From Gonium pectorale (lineage: Eukaryota > Chlorophyta > Chlorophyceae > Chlamydomonadales > Volvocaceae): a DNA stretch of 38,283 nucleotides. Both the position numbers and the translations under genes were made by a program. Positions 11,901 through 21,664 of the stretch are shown in pieces; position 1 is the stretch's first letter; each line of letters begins with the position of its first letter. The stretch spans positions 53,260 through 91,542 of the forward strand of contig LSYV01000005.1 of assembly GCA_001584585.1 (NCBI GenBank), written 5' to 3'. The notes beneath the pieces are model-generated. The model searched no databases. It worked only from the letters and a program-made list of their open reading frames with translations, and was not told where the DNA came from.

Positions 11901-14852
11901 AAATACAATCTTACCTCGGCCCCGCGCGCGGAAGCTCATTCCAGCCCTTCGCCCATGTCCTTCTCTCACAACCCCGCCCCGCGCCTGTCCATTTAGCCTC
12001 ACTCCACCCGGGCCCCGCCACCAGCCCCGCTACTGCCCCCCGCGCCTGCTCGTAAATCGCATGCGTCGCATCGTGGAAGAGCCACACGCATCTCAGCCCC
12101 TCGCTCTGCCGCAGCCCCTCCAGGTGCGCCAGGAAGGTGACGCAGTCGGATGACAGCAGCAGGCCCGACAGCTCGCGGAGCGTGCGCAGGTCGCTGGCCA
12201 GGGGGCGGGGGAGGGGGGAGCGGGCGGGGTGTGTAACGTCGTGCAAATATGCGTGCGTGCTTGTGAACATGCTGCAAGCAAACAGACAAGGCAAGCAGAC
12301 TAGGCGAGGAAGGCGAGCGTGGCGAGGCAAACAGTCGAACAGCCGAGCAGTCTGGCATTCTAGCGTTCTAGTGTGTGTGTAGGTTGGCGGTAAGTGGTTG
12401 GGCGGCCGGTGGGCGGAAGCACTGGTTACGGAAACGGGCTCGGTGGGGCGATACGCGCATGCGAGGGGCGCCGCTTTCGGGGGCCGGAGGGGAGGGGCGG
12501 TGCAAGGGGGGGCAGCGCGCGGGCTCAAGGCGCGTAAGGGGTGCAGCCGCGGTGCATGGCCGCCGTCGTGCTGTTGCGCGCTGGAGGCTCCGCTACACAG
12601 CCAGCCAGCCCACGCACCCGAGGGCCCGAACGCACCTCCCTGCTGTCCCCTCGCCTTCCCATCCCTCCCCGCCCCGCCCCGCCACCCCGCCCGCGTCGAC
12701 CCACGTGACAATCCTCCGCGTCTTCCAGCTGACGGTGTGCCAGATGGGGTCGAGCTGCCGCCGGACGATCTCGTCGAACGACTTGAGCACGCCCTTCTCC
12801 AGCACCAGCTCCGAGCTGGGGGTGGCGGTGGGGTGGAGGGGAGAGTGGAGGGGTGCAGGAGCGGGCGGGAGTGCTTGCGGAACAACAGGTGGGCGGGGGC
12901 GATGATGGGGGTCAGGGCGGGGGGTAAGCAGCGCCTATGGAGGCCCCGTCCGCAAACGCGCGCGAGGAACGGCACCGGGCCCGCACCGCACCGCACGGGG
13001 CGCGGAGCTCCTGGAACTCGCCCCTGCATAGTCCCTCCAGTTCGCCCACCGAACTCCACCCCACCCCATCCCCCCTCATGGCTCCCAACTGGTACAGCAA
13101 AGCAAGCTGCCTCCCTGGCAAGACGCAGACCTCCACTACCACCCCGTGTCCACCCGCCCTCCGCCCAGCCCTCCCCGCCTCACGCGTCCAGCAGCTTGTT
13201 GCTCCTGCGCAGCTCCCGGATCAGGCCGCCCAGCACCTCCAGCAGCGCCGCCTGGATGAGTGACATGGGGCCGCTCAGCTCCTGCTCCCACTCCACCACC
13301 TGCCAGGGGGGGTGTGTGGGCAGAAGGGGGCAATGATTGCACCTTTGTCAAAGCACGGCAGCGGGGCGAAAGACGCCGAGCCAGGGGGGGCGGCGAGGGT
13401 CCGGTGGTAAGCAACCCGTTAGCAACCGCATCCCACCTTACCGTCCGTTCGCTCCCCACCCCCACCCCCCCACACACACCGAGTGCCGCTGCTCTGGATG
13501 GACGCTTTGACGGCATCGCACTCGTGGGTCAACGCGCAGCTCGCCAACGGACTCAGTGAGCCCCCCCCCGGCCCTCGCCCTCCGGCCCGGCCCCACCACC
13601 GGCTTGTGCTCGTCCAGGCACTGCCGTACGTGCTCGTGGAAGCGCGGCCACAGGTGCAGCCGCCGCAGCTGCAGCGCCTTCATCACCTTCTCAACCTGGG
13701 GGCGGGGGGAGGGGTGATGGGGATTTGAAGCGCTGGGGCGGGGCAGCAGCGGGTCTGGCAGGCAGGGGCTCGCAGTGCAGTCCCCACGCGACGCGGCAGC
13801 TGACGTGGGCCCCGACATACCACACACACGTCGCGGGAAGAGAAGGAACCAATCGTTCGCCGTCTCGCCTCATCCCGTGCGGTCCCGAACGCCACCCCCC
13901 TTCCGCCTGCACAGCTTCCCAACCCACACGCACACGCGCTCCCCAGCCCTCGCAGCCCCACCTTGTTGAACCCCTGGTTGAAGGCGGTGGGGGCGTCCGA
14001 CAGCGCCCGGATCCAGCAGCGGCTGCCGCCCCCCGCGCCCTGCCCCTGCCCCGGCGGCCCGCCCGGCCCCTGCCCCCTCAGCAGCGCAACCGCGAATCCC
14101 TCCCCGCTGGTGTCCGTCGCCCGGTGGGCGTTGAGCAGCAGCACCCCCGCCACGTCCCGCGGGTCCAGCCGCCGAGCCAGCAGGTCCACCACCAGGATGC
14201 GGGAGGTCACAAAGAGAGGCCGCGGCAGGCAGCGACCCTCGCCGCCGCCGCCGGCGCCTGCTCCCCCCCGGTACAGCTGCACCCGCTCCATGGCGGGCAC
14301 CTCGTTGTTGATGTCCAGGGGGGGCGGCAGGGAGGGGTCGTGGCGGGCTAGCTCGGAGCAGATGAGGGCGCGCTGCCAGGGGGTGGCGCCAAGCACCAGC
14401 ACGCAGCCGGGCGGGCGGGCGGGACGGGGGGGCGGGACCGAGGGAGCGGCGGAGGGGCTGCCCGTGCCGGCCGCGGTCGCTGGGGAAGACGTGCTGGCGG
14501 GGGTGTCGCCGGCTGGCGCGGCTGGCGCGGCCGCCGCGTCCTGCCCCGTGGCGCCACCCGCGTATGCGGCGATGCGGAGCAGGACGGCTGCGACGCGCTG
14601 CCAGCCCAGCCCGGCAGCCGTTACGATGAGGGAGTCATCCTGGGGACAGTGGGGCGGAGAGCCGGGGAGAGGGGATCACCGGGTGGGGAGACGGGTGGGG
14701 GCACGGGGCCGTCTGCGCGGTGTTCCACGGCGGGCGGCGGAGTCGCGACCTGCCTGCAGCACATCCTCCACCAGCTGGCGCTCATAAGGCAGCAGCAGCG
14801 GCGAGGCGAGCGCCAGCGCCTCGGCCTGCTGGCCCAGCTCAGCGGTCTCCAT
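5914..14852 (-). CDS. XPF: DNA repair endonuclease XPF/RAD1 (ERCC4 family), 15 exons
   Basis: Catalytic subunit of the XPF-ERCC1 structure-specific nuclease, which cuts 5' of lesions in nucleotide excision repair and acts in interstrand-crosslink repair and recombination in the nucleus. Exons in transcript order: 14754-14852, 13962-14639, 13600-13695, 13184-13299, 12705-12815, 12034-12193, 10964-11654, 10401-10660, 9039-9944, 8531-8818, 7953-8171, 7428-7540, 6896-7072, 6290-6588, 5914-6062. Phases agree throughout; 1453 residues. The N-terminal helicase-like region has [30 protein letters not shown] and [12 protein letters not shown]. The nuclease signature [18 protein letters not shown] (about 1220-1237) keeps GD, ERK and the final [10 protein letters not shown] and a C-terminal double helix-hairpin-helix ([24 protein letters not shown]) follow; this part binds ERCC1. 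It is about 50% longer than animal or plant XPF because of G/A/P-rich inserts in exons 2, 7, 8, 9 and 14. The start ATG directly precedes the conserved N-terminus. Intron 1 appears to be GC-AG. Confidence 0.93.
9228..9316. repeat. 12-bp coding minisatellite in XPF exon 9
   Basis: Tandem variants of a 12-bp unit (CCCTCCGTACGC on the + strand) encode GGAY, GGVY and GGAC tetrapeptides on the - strand, placed between the acidic/glycine-rich linker and the conserved nuclease-flanking segment. The unit keeps frame, so copy-number change would only lengthen or shorten the linker. Confidence 0.8.
12229..12371. repeat. ~130-bp interspersed repeat, copy 1 (inside XPF intron 5)
   Basis: Nearly the same sequence as 16288-16411, in the same + strand orientation. 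Shared landmarks in order: ACGTCGTGC, ATGCTGCAAGC, GACTAGGCGAGGAAGGCGAG, GGCGAGGCAAACAGTCGA and the end TAGCGTTCTAG. GTGTGTA occurs at both edges of this copy and could be a target-site duplication or chance in a GT-rich stretch. There is no coding potential; it is antisense to XPF and fully intronic. Confidence 0.8.
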
Positions 14853-15265
14853 TGGGAGCGCGCAGTTCCGTCAGCTCATCTATCGCGCCATGGCGTTTAT
14901 GTACCTATCCAGTCGCGGTGTCGCAGGTCGCTATGTATCACAGCGAGACAGGGACACCAGAGAACCCGCCAAAACAGACGAGGCTGCAGCTCTGAAAGCC
15001 AGTGATATTAAGGCGCCAGCACATCAATATGGTGTTATACAGCACCCAATTGCGAATAGGGAGGTCGAGTAATGCAACTAACCGAACGACCCATGGGCGC
15101 CGTGCAACTCTATGTGGTCAGTCGCGTCCATACCCCGTCCATGTACTACTTTGAGATCCTAGCAGGTGTATACGTGAGCAGGATTGGCCGAGTCCCTCTT
15201 CCTTGCACAGCCTTTTTTGCGGCCAGGCGTGTGCAGTATCGTGTAATTAGCACGGTGCTGCGGTC
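14853..15265. promoter_or_regulatory. Divergent XPF / riboflavin-kinase intergenic promoter region
   Basis: The 413 nt between the two start codons must hold both 5' UTRs and both promoters, as the genes are head to head. It is clearly less GC-rich than the flanking exons. An ATTGG (inverted CCAAT) occurs near 15183 and an ACCCAATTG stretch near 15045. I see no strong TATA box for either gene. A shared bidirectional promoter is inferred from geometry only. Confidence 0.5.
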
Positions 15266-18200
15266 ATGGGCAGTCCCCTAGCCTCGACTCCCAAGGCGCT
15301 GCTGTTGGACCTGGATGGGTTGCTGCTCGACACAGGTGCGTCCGCCAGCCATCGCCAGGATCCAACTATTTTCCGCGTCGCCGAATCGATAATGGTCAAT
15401 GCAGAAACCCTGTGCGTGGAGGTTGCGCGCGAGGTGGTTGCGCGGCATGGCAAGACGTTGACACTCGAGGCCCAGCGGTCTGCGCTGGGCAAGCGCCCGC
15501 TTGAGTGCTGGACGGATGTCGCGAACGTGGGTCGGGGCGGAATGCCACAGTGCGGGGCTGGGCGGGGCGGGCAGCCGTGTGGCAGCAGGGGGGCCTTTTG
15601 GGTGGCCCGGGCGCCCGACTGACACCGCCACGTCTCCGATGCTTCGCATGCCAACACCACATCCCCCACTCTGCCTCGCAGTGGCGCTGCCCCTGCCGCT
15701 GACCCTGAAACCATCTCGCGCACTCACCCCCATGCACCAGGTGCTGGGCCTGGCCGTGCCACCCGAGCAGCTGCTGGCCGAGTCGGAGCCGCTGATGGCT
15801 GCCAGGTGGGGACCGAGGGGCGGTGACAGGTGACGTGGCGGCACCAGCTGCAATGTGGGACCGACACCCTGGCCCAGCCATGGCCGCGTTGACCAATGGG
15901 CCAGGGCTCGGGAAACGGGGATTAGGGCTTCAGGCGCCTTGGCCGTGTACGAGCATCCCGCACCCCTCAGGAGGCGGTGGTGGACACCGAAACGCACTGG
16001 CACCTGCCGGCACCACACACGGGGGCTGCCCGCTTGTACGAGGCACCGCACCGCCGCCTGATGTTGCGGCACCGCACCCCCGCCGCCCATGCCCAGGTGG
16101 GCGGACGCTCCGCTGCTGCCGGGCGCCATGCGGCTGTGCCGGCACCTGGTGTCGTCGGGGGTCCCCTTCGGCATCGCCACCAGCACGCCCCGCGCCACCT
16201 TCGCCGCCAAGATGAGCCGCAAGCACGAGCTGAGGGCGATGCTGGCGGAGCGGCCGGGCGCGGTCGTGGTGTGTGGAGACGAGGTGCGTGTGTTACGTCG
16301 TGCGAATATGCGTGCCGTGCTTGTGGACATGCTGCAAGCGAACAGACTAGGCAAACAGACTAGGCGAGGAAGGCGAGCGAGGCGAGGCAAACAGTCGACC
16401 TAGCGTTCTAGCCGGCAGCCCAACAACCCATTACGCATAGTACCCGCTACACGACCCCGCTCCCGAGGTGCGTGTGTCTGTGGGAGGGGTGCGTTTGCAT
16501 TCTCACTATAGAAGCCTGCGGCGCATGCCATCCCGAGCCGTCTCGTGTTGAAAAGGAAAAACGCATCTCGTGTGGGGGGGGGGGTACGAAGGGCGCGCTG
16601 CGGGAGTGCCCGGTGGGTGCCGGGAGGGGCGTTGCGAACAGGGGGATGGCGAACCAGCCTCACCACCGCCCGCACTGCTGTAGATGTCTTGGCTGAAGAG
16701 TGGCACAAATGCGCCGCCTGCGGCTTCGTCGCTTGGCAGATGTTGACCCACCTGGTCCCATTGGCGTCTAGGCAACGCGCGTGCTCCTAACGCCGGAGCT
16801 GCGCTTGCCAGTCGCCCGTTCAGTGCCGCGTGTGCATTTCGCACCCCGCCTCACCCCCTACGCACCCCGCACCCGCCCCCCCCCCCCAGGTGGCCCGCGG
16901 CAAGCCGCACCCGGACGTGTTCCTGGCGGCCGCGGAACAGCTGGGCGTGGCCCGAGGACGTGGTGGTGCTGGAGGACGCGCCCAGCGGCATGCAGGTGCG
17001 GGTGCGGTTGGGCTGGCGGCGCACTGCATCGGGTCACGGGGCCCCAGACTGCGGCACCAAATGCCAAGATGGGCAGCGCAGGGTGGGCCGCTGCTGCCCC
17101 GCTGGACCCCGTTGGACACTACCAACCAGTGAACCAGCCGTGCCGTGGGTTGTGTTGTGTTGTGTGAGCATTTGTACATACACAGAGGAAAGGTGCTATG
17201 TTTTAGGAGGCCCCCCCCCCCCGAGGATGCCGACCTCCCGCCTGACGCTCGACACGCCCCCTCCCCTTCCCCCTCCTCCAGCGCAGGGCGCCACGGCCGC
17301 CGGCATGCGCGTGGTGGTGGTCCCGTCGCTGGTGGGAGCCGACGCGGACTACGGCGCCCCCGACCCGTCGGCCGCCTCCGGCCTGGTGCAGCTGCTGCCC
17401 TCGCTGCTGGCCTTCCAGCCGGCGTCCCTGGGCCTCCCGCCCTTTGGGGACCTGCTGCCGCGCGAGCCGCACCCGGGCGGGGGGGTCATCCCCATGGACC
17501 GCCTGGTGCGCATCCGGGGGGCGGTGGTCAAGGGCTTCGGAAGGGGCTCCAAGGTGAGGCGCATGGCGGGGCGGGTGGAGCGGGGCGGGGGCGGAGTGGG
17601 GCTGGGCTGCGGGCTCGGGGGCAGCGGTGTGCTGCGGTGTGCGGCAGCAGGAGTACGGCTTTACCGGTTTTGAGCACATGGACTCAGTCGTCCCAATGCC
17701 AGTGGGTGGAAGGGGATAGCAGGCGGTGTTCGGCCCCAGGCTGCTGACAACCGGATGCCCCTATCCTGTCTTGTTCGAGAATGGTTTTCGGCACTCCCGG
17801 AGTTCGGGGCCCCGGTGGAGGCTTTTGTACGCTGTTGCAGCACTGTCTCCGAGTCGTGGAACTGCCAGCCGCCTCGCCCCCGCATCCCCGCCCGCCGGCC
17901 GCAGGAGCTGGGCATCCCCACCGCCAATGTGGACCCCGCGGTGGTGGCGGCGGCGCTGGCGGAGGCGGTGACGGGCATCTACGCGGGCTGGGCGCGGCTA
18001 GGCAGCAGTCCCACCGTGTACAAGACGGTGAGTACACGACGGCGGGCGAAGAAAGCAGGAGCTGCGCGGCCGGGTATGCCATGCTTCGTTTGAACTGGGT
18101 TTAGAGACATGACGACATACGTGGGCGCATCTGTGCTAAGCTTCGGTAACCTTGCTGGAACATATAGCGAACCGCCTCACTGACCCCGCGGAGACTGCCC

Positions 18201-18786
18201 CTTTGCGCCCAGGTGATGAGCATCGGCTGGAACCCCTTCTTCGCCAACAAGCACAAGACTCTGGAGCCCTGGATCCTGCACACGTTCGACAAGGTGCGGT
18301 GACGTGGCGTCCGGGCGGGGGATGCTGCCGGTGCTTCTCGTGACGTTTCCCTCGACGCCTCCTCTATGACCGCGCGGATAGTGAGCAACAGGGGTCAAAG
18401 CGCGCAACGAGGGCAGGCGGACCGCAAGTGGGCTATGTCAGGACGCCTCTCCAGGCAGACACCTTCCCAACTGCACATCCCGTAGCTGCCGAGCTCTGTC
18501 ACATGTCAAGCAACCATCACCTTTGCTTCCGTACCCTTGACCTGTGGCTTTTACCTCCGTCCTACCGCCCCCCTGCCCCCTCTTTCGCCACACGCCACCC
18601 TCCCCGCAGCCCTTTTACGGCGAGCGCCTGTCGCTGCTCATCTGCGGCTACGTGCGGCCCGAGGCCAACTTCAGCAGCCTGGAGGCGCTGGTGGAGCGGA
18701 TCCACCTGGACGCGCGGGTCAGCGAGGCGGCGCTCGAGTGCGAGCCGCTAGCGGCCATGAGGGACGACCCATTTCTGCGGGAGTAG
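15266..18786 (+). CDS. FMN/FHY: Bifunctional FMN phosphatase (HAD) / riboflavin kinase, 9 exons, one apparent frameshift
   Basis: Two-domain enzyme of flavin metabolism as in plants: an N-terminal HAD phosphatase removes phosphate from FMN, and a C-terminal riboflavin kinase makes FMN from riboflavin and ATP. Exons: 15266-15335, 15405-15526, 15741-15805, 16097-16283, 16890-16995, 17287-17553, 17905-18027, 18213-18293, 18610-18786; about 398 residues. HAD motif I is LLLDLDGLLLDT (nucleophile D15, acid D17); the later motifs are GIATST, GKPHPDVF and VVVLEDAPSGM. The kinase domain has RGAVVKGFGRGSK, GIPTAN, SIGWNPFF, KTLEPWILH (catalytic E) and YGERLSLLICGYVRPEANF. Exon 5 is 106 nt where 105 is needed: the frame encoding GKPHPDVF and the frame encoding PEDVVVLEDAPSG differ, with the shift near 16948-16951. 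A sequencing indel or a real mutation could explain this. The ATG directly precedes the conserved N-terminus. Confidence 0.9.
16288..16411. repeat. ~125-bp interspersed repeat, copy 2 (inside riboflavin kinase intron 4)
   Basis: Partner of the repeat at 12229-12371. It begins only about 5 nt after the exon 4 donor at 16284 and ends at TAGCGTTCTAG. Internally it has two adjacent copies of a unit containing AACAGACTAGGC. It is in the sense orientation relative to this gene, whereas copy 1 is antisense to XPF. No obvious target-site duplication here. Confidence 0.8.
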
Positions 18787-21664
18787 TGTTCGGATGCAGC
18801 GGCGGACGGGAGGCGCAAAGGCTCACCGGACAGGGGGGCGCAGGTGGGTGGCAACTGGGGAGAGGATCCCTGGTTGACGGGTACTGGCTTCAGGGCCGGT
18901 CAGGGAGCGGATTGCCGTGCCGGGGATTGGCGCCGGTGACGTGACGGGTTCGTCCCTTGGCTTTGGACCTCGTGTGGAGTGGAGCTGCTTGCATGGCCTG
19001 TCTGGGCAGCCCGGTGGCAATGGGATGCGCTTTGGTATGGTGCCCCGTTTAAAGTGGCAGTGCAAGGACCTTTGCATGTAGCGAGGCATGCCATGCGGCT
19101 GCTTTTAAAATGACTTGTAAGTGCCCAGACAGGAAGGACTCTCTATAACGCCGCGCAATGTGCCTATGAATGGATCGTCATACAATGTAAGCGCGTGTCC
19201 GTTCAGGGAGCGGGTGAATGGCCCTACTGGAACGCTTGATCCTCTGTGCACGGGCGCGGTCTATTTGTCAGTCAACGCATGGACGCGTGTGCGGGTGTCA
19301 CCCGGTGGTGCGCGCAGTCCTGTCCACTGCCAGCCGATAGCGAACCGGGTCCAAATCCCCCGCGTACCGGAGCATGGCTGGCCCGTGCTTTTGTTGAGCA
19401 CCACCGCAGTGTGGAAATTCCAGGGGGGACCGGCCCGCCAAGGCCCCCAAGCCCCTTCGCTGCCTCAAAACTCATGGGAACTGGAGCAGTAAGAACTGTG
19501 GGGATGGAAGTGTGTGCGTCCATCCGTTCAATGACATGCTGTCAGGAGGTATGGATGGCTCAGCCAGCAAGCCGTTTGTGCGCTTGGGGATGAGCCGGTT
19601 GTGGTGTAGAGGAAAGGGAAGCATATTCCGAACACTGCACGGGTACGTAGGCAGCGGGCGGTGCGGCGGGTACCGGGTGGAGGAGGCGATTAAGTGTGGT
19701 CGTCAGCCGGAGGTTTGTTATCTTGGGGGTTGCCGAAGACATATGGGACTTCATAGCTGTAGTGCTGGGCGGAGGCTTTATCGTGTCAGTGGGCAGACTG
19801 TGTCTGAAGCACGACTGGATTTCAAGGTAACGCGGGGCGGTGGCGGGTGGCGGGGTTGGGCCCGCTGCACAGGTTTGCATAAGTCTCCTGTTGGGGTCCA
19901 CAGGCTGCCAGACACGGCCCCAGCAGTCAGCAGCTGATTGTGCGCGGCAAAGGCCTCCAAAACCAACGCGGGAGGGACTTCGCTCGGACCGGGCAGGGAA
20001 AGCCCCTCCGCGCGCTTGCGGCGGGGGGGGGGAAGAGGAACGAAGGGACCGCCTTGTGTTGGGCGGAGAAGCACCGAGTGCACGCGGATGAGTGCGAGAG
20101 GCAGATAGATAGAGGCAAGCCCTGCATCGGTGGGCTCGCCTGCCTGCGCGGCCTGCAGGGGATCTGCAGCGGTGGCGCTGGGCAATGGGCCACGGGGCTA
20201 AGGCTTTTCCGCATGCAGCAGAGCTGGGTTACAACGGGCGGAGGACCTACTAGACTGTCCTTAAAAATGGGATGCAGTGGTCTAACGTGGCATGGCGGGC
20301 AGGCGAGGCAGGCCAGTCTGACAAGGTCAAGCGGGCAGGACGTACTGCATGGTGGGTTGGTGGCATACGGCGGTATCTGCATTGAATTCGTGGAATGGGC
20401 GTAGAACCTGTGGCTCCTATGTGGCTCCATTCCGCCTTGATTGGATACAGAGTAATACAGATTATAGGCTCCCCACAGAGGGGTTGCAGGCTACACCTGA
20501 TTGCCTTGGCTGGAAGCCTCCAAGCCTCTTCTATCTAAGGAATACCTGCACCGGCATTGGAGAAGCGTGGCTTGCGGCGAGCAAATGATGCAAACACGCC
20601 ATGTTACTCTCGTACGCTAGTCGTCAACCAGCAGCGTGGTCATATGCGCACAGAGACGCTCAAAGGCTCACTGCCATGCCAAGCCCAAACGCAGGACACA
20701 TCTGAATAGGACACATCGGAATAGACCAGCCGCCGTGGTTAGCGGTGCACGACAGGTCACGTCTGAGGGATGCAGGCGGGCGGCAGAGCAACGGGTGGAC
20801 GTGAATCAGAGCACATTCATTGTAACACGCATCCGCACTGGGATACAGAACCCATTCAAAGCTAAGGGTATATCAGTGCGTTGAACTGAAGACACAGACC
20901 GCTGTAAGGACAGGCGTTAGCTGTAGGGGTGGAGTCGAACAGGTGAGTCAAGGGCGCTCATAAAGAAGAAACCGATAAGCAGGGAGAGCATTGCAGCGCT
21001 CCCAGCTCCCGCAATCCCACGCCAGGCCAACAAACAGCGAGCCCCTGAACCTGAGGACGTGTGCGGGCGTGAGGGCGCCAATGGTGAGCGCGAAGCCCCG
21101 GGAAGGACTGGCCCTTCGCGTATGCAAGCCGATGCGGGCATGGTTCACCGGCACCCGGGGAAGGACGCATGGGCACTGGACCGGGGCTGACACACGAGAG
21201 ACACACGAACACACAGCGATGCGTGTGCACGCAGACGTCTCGGTCAGACAGAACAAGTAGATAATAGTGTGTAACAAACAGTATCATTGTCAAGTCGTTA
21301 CCGTACGGGCAGAGCGCGCGAAAATGACTAGAATGGGCAACGTAGACATCACCATGTTCCCCGCTACCTAGTCCATTCTTGTGCGGCGTGCACGGAAACG
21401 CCCCTTATGCGCCCGGCTCTGGCCGCGCGTCACCGGCACTCGCCCCGGCGCTGTGTGTCAAGCCTTCACCCACTACTGTCACAGCCGCTGATGTCGCGTA
21501 CCTATCCTTGATACCTATAAATGACGAGGAGGCCTAAGCGCCTACCGCAATGCCTGACACATCTGCCCTTTTGAAACTGCGTCATACGCCCACATCGCCT
21601 TGCGGCCGCAGAGACCAGTGCCGCCTCATCGCCAGGGAAGATGTAACGTAACAGCGCTCGCGCG
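18787..21664. other. 3' flanks of riboflavin kinase and the alanine-rich gene; no gene seen
   Basis: Convergent 3' region of 2.9 kb. The + strand TGTAA motifs at 19116-19120 and 19186-19190 are candidate poly(A) signals for riboflavin kinase. For the - strand gene ending at 21665 I find no nearby TGTAA; the closest complement is at 20229-20233, 1.4 kb away. Open frames here are short, lack homology that I recognise and do not show exon-like boundaries. Confidence 0.5.
19116..19120 (+). terminator. Candidate TGTAA polyadenylation signal of the riboflavin kinase gene
   Basis: TGTAA 330 nt after the stop codon. TGTAA is the usual poly(A) signal of volvocine nuclear genes, and cleavage normally follows it by 10-20 nt. 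A second TGTAA 70 nt later is an alternative. Confidence 0.4.

Noticed and set aside
15969..16096. Possible extra exon of the flavin enzyme starting after CCCTCAG near 15967
   Set aside because: Joining exon 3 directly to 16097 gives AARWADAPLLPGAM, the normal HAD spacing; an extra exon would interrupt it.
19927..20430. 167-codon - strand frame in the region after the riboflavin kinase gene
   Set aside because: Composition follows the local G-rich strand, there is no homology I recognise and no exon-like boundaries.
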